Shown here: positions 15,947 through 26,426 of the stretch, one piece after another
How the letters are laid out: every line of letters starts with the position of its first letter
Position numbering within the stretch: position 1 is the stretch's first letter
Assembly: GCA_023242925.1 (NCBI GenBank)
Contig: CP096134.1
Span: forward strand, 3,739,501-3,803,500
Source of the DNA: Hyphomonadaceae bacterium JAD_PAG50586_4
Lineage (GTDB): Bacteria > Pseudomonadota > Alphaproteobacteria > Caulobacterales > Aquidulcibacteraceae
Length of the DNA: 64,000 bases
Reading direction: 5' to 3'
Program-made: the position numbers and the translations under genes
Notes under the pieces: model-generated
Told to the model about the DNA's origin: nothing
What the model saw: the letters and a program-made list of their open reading frames with translations, nothing else
The model's database searches: none

Positions 15947-16309
15947 TTACAAAGAGCCGCCACACGATCCACAGTACTGGTCGTGTCCGAGAGCTGCATC
16001 CAAAATAAGCCCAGCCCAGCTTGAACCCAATACTCGCGTTCTGGAGCGATGAAATCCGTCCCGTTCCGAGCGTTGAGCGAAGTTGCGCGTGGCACAAGTG
16101 GGACAGCGTTCGAGATACATGAGCAAAGCTAGGGCAACCGCTGCAAAGAGCACGAACGCTGCGAGAACCAAGCCATACACAACAAGCAACTGCGCAGGCA
16201 GCCAGCCGGAAAACAACGCATTGAAATAGAAGAGCGCGATGGCAAGCGCGGCCGCGAGCCAACCGCTCACCACCGCGCACGCAAGGACTTGTCGGATTTG
16301 AAATTTCAT
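15947..16309 (-). CDS. Small membrane protein with a CxxC...CxxC tail
   Basis: 120 residues. Two strong helices, VLACAVVSGWLAAALAIALF and the long LLVVYGLVLAAFVLFAAVAL segment, are followed by a soluble tail with RCPTCATRNF and QYCGSCGGSL, a possible zinc ribbon. No family recognised. It lies between R12 and R13 as a single gene. Overlapping frames are open as well, so the exact C-terminus deserves caution. Confidence 0.55.
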   Translation of the reverse strand: MKFQIRQVLACAVVSGWLAAALAIALFYFNALFSGWLPAQLLVVYGLVLAAFVLFAAVALALLMYLERCPTCATRNFAQRSERDGFHRSRTRVLGSSWAGLILDAALGHDQYCGSCGGSL

Positions 16310-16436
16310 TCAGGCCGCACCGATTCCTGCCCAAGTTCGCGCTTCAACACCCGGAATGCCCGAAGCACGGCGCGATAGGGACGCACGCAACGCATGCTAA
16401 CTCATCCGGCTTAATCAAGAACAAAAGGGCTCCCTT

Positions 16437-16552
16437 GGGCCAGTCGTGCGTCACCGGAGAAATTTTCCGAGTGGCGGCCCCGCTCCAAACAAGCCGTTGC
16501 CGCCCCTCCCGTCATTCCGGCACGCCGTCGCCGAAAGGCGACATTCGCGATC
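16437..16552 (+). repeat. Dispersed oriented repeat, copy R13 (type B)
   Basis: GGGCCAGTCGTGCGTCACCG, GAGAAATTTTCCGAGTGGCG, hairpin GAGTGG/CCGCTC (spaced), CCCCTCCCGTCATTCCGG and CGTCGCCGAAAGGCGACATT. It lies between two divergent genes. The rest of the 16,310-16,689 gap shows only the ribosome binding site of the next gene. Confidence 0.9.
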
Positions 16553-16689
16553 AACGCAGATACATTCCACGAAACGCATTCACAGCCACCGAGTTCGACA
16601 AGGCGCCCAATTGAGGCCAGCCGCGTGTTCGCAGTTTGAAAGATGCCGACACCCAGTCCAGGACCTTTCGTCCGGTGAAGGAGTATCGC

Positions 16690-17374
16690 ATGTCTGAGTT
16701 GCCTTCTTTTTCTGATCCCGAGGCAGTCGCGCGCTATGCCGAAGGGCCCACACGAATGGTGCCGGGCTTTCATGGCCTGCAGCGCATGGCGGGCGTGCTG
16801 CTCGCGGAACGAGCCAGCAAAGACGCGCAGATACTTGTCCTCGGCGCTGGCGGAGGGCTGGAGCTAAAAGTCTTCGCTGAAATGCAGCCTGGATGGCGTT
16901 TTTGCGGTGTGGATCCCTCAGCAGAGATGCTCGACTTGGCCAGAAAGACGCTCGGCTCCCTCGAGATCACGCGTCACATTTCATCAGGGCTACATCGATG
17001 ACGCGCCAGAAGGACCGTTCGATGGGGCGACCTGCCTGCTGACCTTGCACTTCATGCCCGAAGCAGAGCGTCGCCGCGCCGTTGCCGAAGTACATCTGCG
17101 CCTAAAGCCAGGCGCGCCCTTCGTCGTAGCCCATCACAGCTTCCCCCAAGACGAACCGGAAAAGACGCTATGGCTCTCACGCTTTGCCGCCTTCGGCCCT
17201 GCACCAGGACTGTCGTTTGCAAGTCCGGAGCAGATGATCGCCGCCATCAAAGAAAAGCTGCCGGCATTGTCTCCACAGAAAGACGAAGAAATTCTACGCG
17301 AAGCAGGCTTCAGCGATGTGGCGCTGTTCTATGCCGGGTTCACTTTCCGAGGATGGGTTGGTCTCAAGGAATAG
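16690..17374 (+). CDS. Class I SAM-dependent methyltransferase (frame break near 16,970)
   Basis: GAAGGAG precedes the ATG at 16,690. The first frame contains motif I (QILVLGAGGGLELKVFAEM) and the acidic loop GVDPSAEMLDLAR. At about 16,963-16,985 the frame shifts, and the second frame carries on with VTFHQGYIDDAPEGPFDGAT, LTLHFMPEAERRRAVAEVHL and RLKPGAPFVVAHHS, typical of ubiquinone/tRNA-type methyltransferases. The whole would be about 227 residues. One base too many (or two too few) near GAGATCACG explains the break. Substrate unknown. Confidence 0.85.
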
Positions 17375-17426
17375 ATTGGGGCCGCCGCCTCATTGGGTTC
17401 GCCGATGCCGTCCGCAATCCCGACCG

Positions 17427-17492
17427 CCTTACCCGCTCCAATTCAGACACTCGGTGCGGCGCCACCTTTTGGGCCGGAGATCGCCGATTGCA
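17427..17492 (+). repeat. Dispersed oriented repeat, copy R14 (decayed)
   Basis: TTACCCGCTCCAATTCAGACACT and later GGAGATCGCCGATTGCAG match the middle and end of the repeat (compare R4: CGCTCCAATCGAGACACT). The 5' half and the CTGCCCGTCAATTCGG block are lost. Confidence 0.5.
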
Positions 17493-17513
17493 GTCTCTCA
17501 CGGACGCGTCCGG

Positions 17514-17927
17514 CTAGTATGTCGTGAGTAGGCGCCCGCATATGAGAAGTACTGTTGAAATACCAAAATTGGCCACGTTACCATCGATCCCGCGGATGCG
17601 AGTTCCGGCGAAACCCACGCGAGCGTTGACGCGTCCACCATAGAGCTGCGATGCCACCGCACTCACGAAGAAGCCACCCAGCACGATCCCGCTGAGGATC
17701 ATGGCGATGCAAGCGCCCAGGGCTGGCTCCACTCTTCCCGACCAGAGGAAGTACAGCGCGGCTAAGCCCAGCGCCGACGCGGTCAGCACTTGGGTGACGA
17801 CATGGAAGCGCGCGTGGGCCGGCCAGTCGGGATTTAACGCGTGAGTCTGATTCAAGTCCGCAATGGGCGGGATGATCGTGAATTGAAGAATGCCTATCGT
17901 CATAAGAAGCAGTCCGAGGTCAGGCAT
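17514..17927 (-). CDS. Four-helix membrane protein, conserved hypothetical
   Basis: 137 residues from the ATG at 17,927, which has GGAGAG just upstream. Opening [20 protein letters not shown], then [20 protein letters not shown] and three further helices, the last ending in [12 protein letters not shown]. The N-x-T-H...N-P-x-W-P-x-H-x-R-F-H segment between helices one and two is conserved in a small alphaproteobacterial membrane family; I cannot name a function. Lone gene between R14 and R15. Confidence 0.75.
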   Translation of the reverse strand: MPDLGLLLMTIGILQFTIIPPIADLNQTHALNPDWPAHARFHVVTQVLTASALGLAALYFLWSGRVEPALGACIAMILSGIVLGGFFVSAVASQLYGGRVNARVGFAGTRIRGIDGNVANFGISTVLLICGRLLTTY

Positions 17928-18006
17928 CGAGCTCTCCGATGTAAGCTGCGCGACGACACTACTGCAAAGTCCAGGCTGTAAAAGCGCCTGCCAAGGGCGA
18001 TAGGGA

Positions 18007-18095
18007 TGGGCCGTTGAGCGGTGGCTCGACTGACAGACCCGCTCCAATCGAGACGTCGCCTCCCCTGCCCGTCAATTCGGCTCACGATCGCCGTT
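18007..18095 (+). repeat. Dispersed oriented repeat, copy R15 (last before the metal block)
   Basis: ATGGGCCGTTGAGCGGTGG, ACAGACCCGCTCCAATCGAG, CCCCTGCCCGTCAATTCGG and CGATCGCCGTTAACAG. The AAATTTTT segment is missing. No further copy is found until 36.6 kb. The remaining 200 bp to 18,295 hold nothing recognisable. Confidence 0.88.
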
Positions 18096-18294
18096 AACAG
18101 TTATTCACGCGCAGGAGAGATTCAGGATCATCGAGGTGGGATCTCATTTCTTCGCACTGAAATCCGTCGACCGCGCGCCTGAACATCTGTCTTGCGCTCA
18201 CGCGATGTGGCGCTGCTAACGACGACCGGGGCGCTGCACCGTCACCTGCCTTCCTTTTCCGATTCCCGTCTGACTTGGCGATTGTGGCGCCGCC

Positions 18295-20472
18295 TCATTG
18301 CGGCCTCCCGGGGTCTCCGGGATGCGCAATCGGCAAATCGCGCCCCTCCAATTCCATTTCCTCTAGAAGGCGGTCAGCGCCGTCGACGCGATCCATCACC
18401 CACAGCATATAGCGGCTATCAACGTGGATCGTGCGGTTGATCGGCGCTTCGTACCACCAATCGGAAATGACGCCGTCGAGCGTGCCGTCGAAGGCAAGAC
18501 CGACAAACTCGCCGCGCGCATTGAGCGTCGCAGAGCCCGAATTACCATTGGTGATGTCGACGGTGGAGAGGAAGTCCACCGGCAGTGTGCCTAGTTCAGG
18601 CGATGCATACGGGCCGTAGTCACGCGCGCGGATAAGATCCACCGCACGATCCGGCGCATCGAACTCCCCTGTGCCCGTGTGTTTTGCGACCATGCCTTCC
18701 GCGGTCGTGAACGCGTTCCAAATTTGGCCATCCTGCACGCGACCGCTTACGCGACCGTAGGTAAAGCGAAGGCTCCCGTTCGCATCCGGATAGATCGGTC
18801 GGTTCGTCGCTTCGGCATAAGCCAACATCGCGCTCATGTAGCGGGACCGCGCCGCCTGCAGGCGGCCGGCGAGATCGCTTGGAACGGCGTTCTGCGGCGA
18901 GATCGGTCGGCGATGCGGCAATTGCCAGCTGGATGAAGGGATCGTCTGAAGCTTCAAACTCCGCAGGCGTGCGCTCCAGCCAGGCTAAGCGCGTTGCAGT
19001 GTCGCCAAGCTGCGTGTCGGCATAGAGGCGGTCGAGACCAATCTCCCCAGGCGTCTCTCCAGCGCCTGGTTGCGTCGGTCAGTCGGCAGCTGGCGATACT
19101 CCAATAACGCCTGCTCCAGCAGGCGCCGGTCAACGCCCGGCTCATAACGCCGCTCGATCTGACGCAGATACTCAATGAAGTTCTGCCTGTCCCGGTCGCG
19201 ATAGCCCGGCTCGCGCTCTGCATCTGGGCGCCCCCGCTCCTGCGCCCAGCGATATAGTCTGCGCGCCGCAAACAATAGTTGGGCGCGGTTCAGCACCGAT
19301 CCACGCAAATCGCTCGCGGCCGCCTGGTTGCTCTCCTCGATCAGGCGATCAAGCGCTGTGATAACTGGCTCATATGTGCGCGCACGTGTCCCGCTCGCCG
19401 CAACCCAAGCGCGGAAAGCTTGCTCCTGCTCGCTCTTGCGCTCGACAAGCCGCACGCGCTCCGCTCCAGCGATCTGGCCGAGGAGCTTCTTTTTATAATT
19501 ATCGGCGCCGCGAAGGATCGAGGCGTAGCGTATCGTCGCTGCTTCATCGCCGAGCGTCGCACGATTGATTTCATCCGAATATTCTGAAAGCAGACCCTGC
19601 TGCAGCGGATAATAGTCGCGATAGTAAAAGTCCGCTTCCGCCGCCGTGCGCAGACGATCTGTCGTGCCCGGAAAGCCTGCGACCATGATGAAATCGCCTT
19701 CGCGCACGCCTTCGCTTGCGATGCGGAGCCAACTGCGCGGTCTATAAGGCACATTGCTTTCCGAAAACGTCGCCGACGACCCGTCCGGCGCGACATAGGC
19801 GCGATAAAAACCAAAATCGCCGGTGTGGCGCGGCCATTGCCAATTGTCCGTTTCACCACCGAAATTGCCGATACCTTCGGCCGGCGCATAAACGAGCCGC
19901 ACGTCGCGGATTTCGAGCTGCTGCTGCAAGTAATAAACCGCGCCGCCATAATAGGCGCGTACGTCGCAGCGTCGGTTCGGCTGGCGTTCGCATGCATCGA
20001 TAAGCGCCACGCGGTTAGCCTCCAGGCGATTGTAGCGGGTCGAGCCGTCAAGACGCGCACTCACGCCACGGTTCATCTCGCGCGTCACATCGCGCAAATC
20101 GTCAATCACAAAAACGCGGGAGCCTGGCGCGGCGGGCGCTTCATCGCCAAGCTCGGCCGCAAGGAACCCGTCACGCAGATAATTATTTTCCTCGCTCGAA
20201 TTGTATTGGATGGAGCCCGCGACGCAGTGATGGTTGGTCGCGATCAATCCTTGTGCGCTCACGAACGCCGCAGAGCACCCGCCAAGTGAGACGATGGCGT
20301 TCCAAGGCGGGCGGCTCAAATCGCCAAGCACGGCGGGATCGAGTTCGAGCCCCGCTTGACGTAGCGCCGGCGCCAAGGCGGGCGTTTGGCTCGGTAGCCA
20401 CATGCCCTCTTCGGCAGAGGCCGCGCCTGTCAGCGCCAGAAACAAACAACCGATAAGCGCACACTTCTTCAT
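18295..20472 (-). CDS. S46 family dipeptidyl-peptidase (DPP7-like; two frame breaks)
   Basis: Together about 720 residues, the size of S46 enzymes, which release dipeptides from peptide N-termini in the periplasm. Signal peptide MKKCALIGCLFLALTGAASA. Catalytic His is in GLIATNHHCVAGS, Asp in WQWPRHTGDFGFYRAY and Ser in TNGNSGSATLN. The specificity loop reads GLAFDGTLDG, with Gly where DPP11 has Arg, so hydrophobic P1 preference (DPP7-like) is likely. The frame breaks at 19,045-19,048 (a CCCC run that should be five) and again near 18,892. It does not overlap its neighbour, so it may be a separate unit from the ABC genes. Confidence 0.88.
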
Positions 20473-20585
20473 GGTCATAGCTCTCAGTTCGATACTCTAC
20501 AAAACTCGAGATCCGCCGCCATTTGGCAGGCCGGACATTCCATCGGTTAAGGCAATCCTGACGGCCTCGTCTGATTTCCCATGCC

Positions 20586-21353
20586 TCACGCTCTCAACTC
20601 GAATCTTCCCAACTCCCGAGAAAACGCGATGGTCTCTGTATCAAACGCAGCGCCTATGGCGCCCTCCCCTGCCAACAACGCGGGAGATCCAGCCTTAAAT
20701 CCGCCCCTGCCATCAAGGAGCCAGACTGTGTCGGCAAGCTGAAGAGACAAATCGAGATCATGGCTCGACAGCAACACGATGGCGCCGCTGTCGCGCGCGT
20801 GACTACGCAACAGCGACATAGTCTCCACCCGGCCCGGCAGATCAAGGAAAGCGGTGATCTCATCGAGGATCATGATGCGCGCTGTCTGGGCGATCGCGCG
20901 CGCAATCATCACGCGCTGACGTTCGCCGTCGCTGAGGTCATCGAAGAACCGCCCCTTGAATGCGCTCGCCTTTGCTTTCGCCATCGCCTCGTCGGCGATG
21001 CGCATATCGTCTTTGGTCAAATGACCTTGCCACGAGGTGAAGGGCTGTCTGCCTAGTGAAACGACGTCCTCGACCTTGAGCCCTGGACTGAACTGGCGCT
21101 CTGTCAGCACCACTGCGATGCGCCGCGCGCGCGATGCGGGCCGCATCCGGGCGATGTCCTCACCATCGAGCGAAGCTGCGCCGCCGAGCGGCGCCTGCAG
21201 TCCCGCAATCGTGCGCATCAATGTCGATTTGCCCGCGCCGTTGCGGCCGAGGATGCAGACGAATTCGCCGGGCTTGGCATCAAGGGTCAAGCCGCCTAGC
21301 ACGGCCTTCCTGGCGATCTTGTAGCCTACGCTCAGATCTTGAAGCGTCAGCAT
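20586..21353 (-). CDS. Siderophore/haem-type ABC transporter ATPase
   Basis: 255 residues. Walker A is CILGRNGAGKST, the signature is LSDGERQRVMIARAIAQ, Walker B is IMILDEITAFLD and the H-loop is LLSSHDLD. This is the FecE/FhuC/BtuD type that energises Fe-siderophore, haem or cobalamin uptake. The ATG at 21,353 overlaps the permease stop codon (ATGA). A longer opening upstream is the wrong frame of the permease gene. Last gene of the long minus-strand string that starts at the Zur-box-like site 30,376. Confidence 0.92.
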   Translation of the reverse strand: MLTLQDLSVGYKIARKAVLGGLTLDAKPGEFVCILGRNGAGKSTLMRTIAGLQAPLGGAASLDGEDIARMRPASRARRIAVVLTERQFSPGLKVEDVVSLGRQPFTSWQGHLTKDDMRIADEAMAKAKASAFKGRFFDDLSDGERQRVMIARAIAQTARIMILDEITAFLDLPGRVETMSLLRSHARDSGAIVLLSSHDLDLSLQLADTVWLLDGRGGFKAGSPALLAGEGAIGAAFDTETIAFSRELGRFELRA

Positions 21354-22380
21354 CAGCGCCACCCCCGCATGGCTGGAGAAAAAACAAGAATGAGGATCAC
21401 GACTGGCGCACCGATAATGGCGAGGATGGCGTTCAAGTGCAGGAAATGCTGCTCCCACGGCGCATGCACGACCGCATCGCCGGCAAGTGCGAGGAGCGCG
21501 CCGCCGAGAGCGGCGAGCGGCAGGAGGGGCAGGATGCGCGCGGAGCCAGCGAGAGCGCGAGCAAAGTGCGGCGCGATCAAACCAATAAAGGAGACTGGAC
21601 CGCAGAAGGCCACGACCGGCGCCACCAGTAAGACCGTCGCCGCAAGCGCCAGCTGCCGCAGCGAAGTTACGCGCACGCCAAGGCTCTTGGCATAGGTTTC
21701 GCCGAGCAAGAGCGAGGTCAGCGGCTTGGCCGTTGCGATCGCGAGCACGGCGCCGGCGGCGATGGGCAGACCAAGCCAAACGAGGTTTGCAGGTCCCACG
21801 CCGGCAAAACTCGCATCGCTCCACCCGCCATAGACACGGCCCCTGCGCGCGCCGCGAAATGGAGAAGCACGCTCGTCAAACCCTGCGCGGTGAAGCCCAA
21901 CATGAGCCCCACGACGAGCAGCGTGATCGCGCCGATGCGACGGCCCAGCGTCAGCATGAAGATAGCCGTCAGCGCAACGCCGCCCACGGCGGCGAAGGTG
22001 ATGCTGGGGCCTGCGAACATCGTGAGAAACGAGATTGCGGCCGGGCCCGCGAACGCGGCGGCCGTGACCGTGAGCGCCACCCCCAATTGTCCCCCTGCCA
22101 GCAAGCCAAGCGACCACGCATCGGCGACAGGATTGCGAAACAGCGCCTGCATCAAAACGCCCGCCACACCGAGCGCGCTGCCGGCAAGAATGGCGGTCAG
22201 GACACGCGGCAACCGAATATCGACGACGATCTGGGCGATCATGTCGTCATCATGGGCGCCAAGTAGCGCGCTGAGCGCGTCTGGGACAGAAAGCGAAATC
22301 TGACCAAAGGCGAGCGCATAAAGTGAAAGCGCGATGAGCGCTGCGCCCAGGACGAATGTGCTAGTGGTGACCCGCGCCAT
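21353..22380 (-). CDS. FecCD-type ABC permease (frame break near 21,842)
   Basis: The start at 22,380 follows a GGGAGG. The first frame has ISLSVPDALSALLG and the FecCD motif IVVDIRLPRVLTAILAGSAL, then GVLMQALFRNPVADAWSLGL. The break is at the CCCC run 21,840-21,843 (GGGG on the coding strand); one extra base joins it to VYGGWSDASFAGVGPANLVW and on to VAFCGPVSFIGLIAPHFARA and VILILVFSPAMRG. About 340 residues with some ten helices, forming the inner-membrane channel. Overlaps both neighbours. Confidence 0.9.
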
Positions 22381-23584
22381 CGCCAGCCTCCCAAGTCTCG
22401 GGACGCACATAGCGCCAGGTTCCGTCGCGCAGCGGCGGATGAACCATTTTGACGATATCGCCGAAGAGCCAATCGGGACGGATCATGCCCATCTCCCAAA
22501 GCTCCCAGGAATCGGAGTTTGGGTTCTTGGCGCCATGCGTCCAGAACACATTGTTCTCGCGATACGCCTTGAAGCGGGAAAGTACGTTCTGGTCCGTGTA
22601 GACGCTGGAGAGCGGATCACGGATCATCCAGCAATCGGCGTTCGTGGCGCCTTCGAGTAATTGCTCGGTTGAAAGGCGCGAGAACGTGTCCAGTTCTGGA
22701 TCGTCAGGGGCACCGAGCACCAGTTCGGCGTTGGCGTCGCGAATGAGCGCGCCATCGCCATTGCGTTGTGTCACAGCCCAGCGATCGCCGCTGCCCTGAT
22801 ACCAGGCCCACAGCATCGAACGGCGTGGCAGCGCTGCGCTCAAGGCCTTCAACCGCGCCACTTCGCTTTCCACTTCAGCCACAAAGGCCACGGCTTGCGC
22901 CTCACGGCCCACAAGCATGCCGACGAGCCGCACCCAATCGGTGCGGCCCATATAATTTGGCTCCGCATCGATAAAGGTCGGCACGACCGGAATGCCTAGA
23001 GCGCGCACGCGATCCATGTGCTGTGTGTGCGTCAAGTCGGCCATGCGGGCGATGAAGACATCCGGTCGCGCGGCCACGAGCGCATCGAGCGTCGGCGGCT
23101 GGTGCCAGCCATAGCCGACTTGATGGATCTCGCGTGCGCGCACACGGGCGCGAATGGCGTTATCATAGCTTGCGTGCCCCCCAACAGCGACCAACCGATC
23201 GGCGACCCCCAATGCACGCACCGCCGCCTCGTGCGATTGGTCGTTGACGGCGATGCGCCTCACCGGCGTGCGGATGAGTGTAGCGCCGGCGAGATCGCCG
23301 GTCAGCGCCGGCGCCTCGGCGTTGCGCGGCGCGAGCACAAGGCGCGCACGCTGGGGCGGGCCGCCAGCAGCGCCGCCCCAGGTCACGACAGAGGCCTCGA
23401 TGTCGACGATGCGATAGCTGCCGCGTTCATGCACCTTAAAGATGCGCGCGTTCGCCATAGGCAGTGGCGTTGCGCCGTCGAGCCCCTCTCCGCCCGCGGA
23501 TACAGGCGAAGACTGTCCGCAGCCGGAGAGGAGGCTTGCGCCCAATGCCCCCAGCGAGGCTGCGCGTCGGGTGAACCTGCGCAT
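22361..23584 (-). CDS. Periplasmic metallophore-binding lipoprotein (FhuD/BtuF-like)
   Basis: 407 residues with a twin-Arg-like and lipobox N-terminus (MRRFTRRAASLGALGASLLSG then CGQSS). The fold is a class III (helical-backbone) binding protein: AALGVADRLVAVGG-type segment, TLDALVAARPDVFIAR, VRALGIPVVPTF and a final MGMIRPDWLFGDIVKMVHP. It starts by overlapping the receptor stop codon and overlaps the permease start, so receptor, binding protein, permease and ATPase form one uptake system. Which metal complex it binds cannot be read directly; the Zur context suggests zinc. Confidence 0.85.
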   Translation of the reverse strand: MRRFTRRAASLGALGASLLSGCGQSSPVSAGGEGLDGATPLPMANARIFKVHERGSYRIVDIEASVVTWGGAAGGPPQRARLVLAPRNAEAPALTGDLAGATLIRTPVRRIAVNDQSHEAAVRALGVADRLVAVGGHASYDNAIRARVRAREIHQVGYGWHQPPTLDALVAARPDVFIARMADLTHTQHMDRVRALGIPVVPTFIDAEPNYMGRTDWVRLVGMLVGREAQAVAFVAEVESEVARLKALSAALPRRSMLWAWYQGSGDRWAVTQRNGDGALIRDANAELVLGAPDDPELDTFSRLSTEQLLEGATNADCWMIRDPLSSVYTDQNVLSRFKAYRENNVFWTHGAKNPNSDSWELWEMGMIRPDWLFGDIVKMVHPPLRDGTWRYVRPETWEAGDGAGHH

Positions 23585-25849
23585 CAGAAGCGCGCTCGCA
23601 ACGTTGCGCGGAACTGACGCGGCGGTCCCGGAGTGGCGTAATTTGCGTCCTCGCGTCCGCCGAAAAGGAAGTAATATTCCTCATCCAGTGCGTTGGTGAC
23701 CATGAGATCGAGCGTCGCGCCATTCCAGGCTTCGGGGGATATGGTCGCGCCTAGGTTCAGCAATTCATAGCCGCCGCCGCGAATGCTGTTGTCCTGGGTG
23801 ACCATGTAATCGTCATAGAATTCCGCCGTCGCACGTCCCGTCAGCCAAGGCGTGAATTGATGCTCTGCCGCGAGGAAGACGATGTTCTCGGAGACGCCAG
23901 TCGGGGTCTTGCCTGACAGATCGACCGGCCCGGAGAATGTCTCGACGACATAGTCTTTCCATTCCGGATCTAGCCAAGTGTATTGCGCGGTGAACGACGT
24001 GGTCTCGCTTGGCGTATAGCGGAGGGAGGCTTCAAAACCGCGGCTCGCATAAAGTGAGCCGTAGGTGATGAGATTTCCCGGGACCGTGAAATCGTCGGCG
24101 GCGTCGGGATTGGGAATGGTCTGCCGGCGATTGGTCTGTTCAGTGTAGAAAATCGCCGTCTCGAACTGGAGTCGATCGGCGAATGCGCGCCCCTTCCAGC
24201 CCAATTCGTAGGAATCGAGCTCCGATGGCCTGTTCTCGGGCCGCGCATATTGCGCGCCGTCCCACTCGAAGGTCGGGCCGAAATTGGAATTGAAGCCGCG
24301 GCCGTAAGCGAAATAGATTTGGCCGCCGTCATAGAGATAGGAAAGCGCGGCTTTCGGCGAGATTGCATCCGCCTCGCCTTCGAGAAACGCTTCGGGCGCA
24401 GTCGGGGGAAGCGACGCGCGCTTCGCGTTGGAATGAATCATAGCGCACGCCAAGCGTCAGACGCCAGTTCGGCGACAGCGTGATCTCGTCCTGCACAAAC
24501 GCGCCCCAGAAATTGCTGGTGAACGCGTCGCGCGTCAGCGGCTCGTCGACCACGAAGCAAGGATGGTCGGCATTGACCACTTGGCCGGTCGTGACATCGA
24601 CGGAGACGAGGTAGAAGTTGAAGCCGCACGCGAAGGTGAAGCCGTTTTGCCCCGACCATGAATCGGTGCTTTCGGATTCCATCAATTCATAGCTGACGCC
24701 GGCGACAAGCGCGTGCGCGCCGGACCGATACGTCGCGCTCGCTTCGCCGAAATACACGTCCTGCGTGGTCTGGGCATAGAAGCCGTTGAAGCCGATGAGG
24801 TTGTTGGCGAGGTCGCGTCCGAACGGATCATAGAAGTTGAGCCTCAGATCCTGCTCAAAATGGCGGGCGTGCGCCGTGAATTGGAACTCCAGATTCTCGC
24901 GCGCCTCCCATGACAGACGCGCGCCTCCAATCAGACCCTGCAGATCATTGTCTGGATGACCGAAGCCGAGAAACGCTTCGCGCCCGCCAAACACATCGAC
25001 GACCTCGCCGTCCGGCGAGGTCGGGATAGCGTTCGGAACCTCCGAATAGCGATCGAGGTAGTTCACCATGAGGTCCAGGCGCAGATCATCGCTCAGTTCG
25101 ATATCCGCGCGTGCGAGGAGGTTGAACACCTCCTTGCCGCTATTGTCGCGCCAGCCTGCATAATCCTCGTACGAAGCCGAGAGCAGAAAGCCGTTCTCGC
25201 CATCGGCGCGCTCCAACAGCGCTTCGCCGCGAAAATAATCGTCGCTGCCAAACGTTGCCGAGGCGATCGTCTGGTTCTCGCGAGGCGTGCGTGTGATGTA
25301 GTTGACTGCACCATAAATGCCGCCGCGGCCATACAAAGCCGAGACCGGCCCCTTGACAATCTCGACGCGCTCAAGCGCGTCATACGGCAATTGCGTCAGC
25401 CAAGGCTCTTCGTCGGTGCCGAAGAAGGGCACGCCATCGACCATGGTCAGATAGCCCTCCGTGCCGCTCGAACCACGAATAGAGACGAAGGCAAATTCGT
25501 CGCCGTCGCCTTCCCCGCGCCGAAAGAAGACGCCTGTCACGCCGCGAAACTCATCCGTTCCGTAGGTGAAGCCGCGCTGGCGCAGCACGTCGACATCCTG
25601 CGCCGCGATCGAGGCCGGCACATCGATCAGCGCCTGTTCCGATCGCGTGGCGGTGACCACGATTTCCTCTTCTTCGGCTGGTTGGGTCTGCGCGGATGCG
25701 ACGCCGCCGCAAAACAGCGCAGCGCCGGCGGCGCCAGCATAAGCGAGCCTCGCTAGATCGCGCCGTGGCAACGTGCGGTGTGCCGCAGTTTTCGAGTGTT
25801 GGTCGAGATGAGCGGCCCGTTCTGGGCGCGCAGAAGCACGTCGGTACAT
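23584..25849 (-). CDS. TonB-dependent outer-membrane receptor (frame break near 24,406)
   Basis: About 755 residues when joined. Signal region around LARLAYAGAAGAALFCGGVA; TonB box EEEIVVTATR; plug motifs FVSIRGSSGTEGYLTMVDGV and KGPVSALYGRGGIYGAVNYI. The frame is lost at the C5 run on the coding strand (plus 24,404-24,408) and resumes with AISPKAALSYLYDGGQIYFA, finishing in the barrel's terminal ATLRARF. It is directly coupled to the binding-protein gene. Ligand is probably a metal-chelator complex. Confidence 0.9.
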
Positions 25850-25955
25850 GAACTGAAGTCCTGAAGCTTGACGGTGTGCGCGTTGTCATCACGCGCGAGA
25901 CGACGCTTCACGCACCGAAAACAGGAAGTTCAGGCAGGCGAAACGTCAGTGATGC

Positions 25956-26396
25956 TCAGGCTTGGCGTGGCGGTGCGCGGCTTTGCCAGGAATGCGCTTG
26001 GCGAACAGGGACAAAGCTAGGCGCCGCCACGCGCGCTTCGGCGTGAACCTTCACAACCGGCGCAAGTCCCGGCGCGTCGCTCAAAAGCGCTGCGCCAACC
26101 GACGCCAGAGTTTGACAAAGGTCGCATCCGTTTTCGTGTTCGTCCGGTGGCGCTATGGGGCCATCAGCACGCGTCGGGGACACTGAAGCGGGACCGGCTG
26201 ACACGAGGTCCGCGGTTGCATAGGCGTGGGTGTCGGCGACATGGACGTGGCTCTGAACAACGAAAGCGTGCGTGAACAGCGCCAAAAGCGCCAACACGCT
26301 CACAAGCGCACGCCGCACCTGCGCGGGCAGCGTGAGGATTCTTCGATGGCGTCTTATCGCCCGCATCGGTCCGCTTGTGTCCCCCTTGCCTCTCAT
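25956..26396 (-). CDS. DUF2946-like small secreted or membrane protein (copy 1)
   Basis: 146 residues. One hydrophobic segment (ALVSVLALLALFTHAFVVQ) is followed by HVHVADTH, a CDLCQTLASVG motif and the C-terminus HSWQSRAPPRQA. The pattern (helix, His motif, C-x-x-C-Q, terminal HSWQSRAPP) is that of DUF2946-like proteins encoded next to metal TonB receptors. A second copy with the same C-terminal motif precedes the ZnuD-like receptor at 32.8 kb. A periplasmic metal-handling role is inferred from the Cys/His residues and the position. Confidence 0.75.
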   Translation of the reverse strand: MRGKGDTSGPMRAIRRHRRILTLPAQVRRALVSVLALLALFTHAFVVQSHVHVADTHAYATADLVSAGPASVSPTRADGPIAPPDEHENGCDLCQTLASVGAALLSDAPGLAPVVKVHAEARVAAPSFVPVRQAHSWQSRAPPRQA

Positions 26397-26426
26397 CCTA
26401 CGCAGGTCGCTCTACTCCGCAAAGCC

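Noticed and set aside
18295..20472. S46 peptidase as a pseudogene
   Set aside because: Catalytic residues and sequence are conserved through both breaks, and the break at 19,045 is a one-base homopolymer change like many others in the window.
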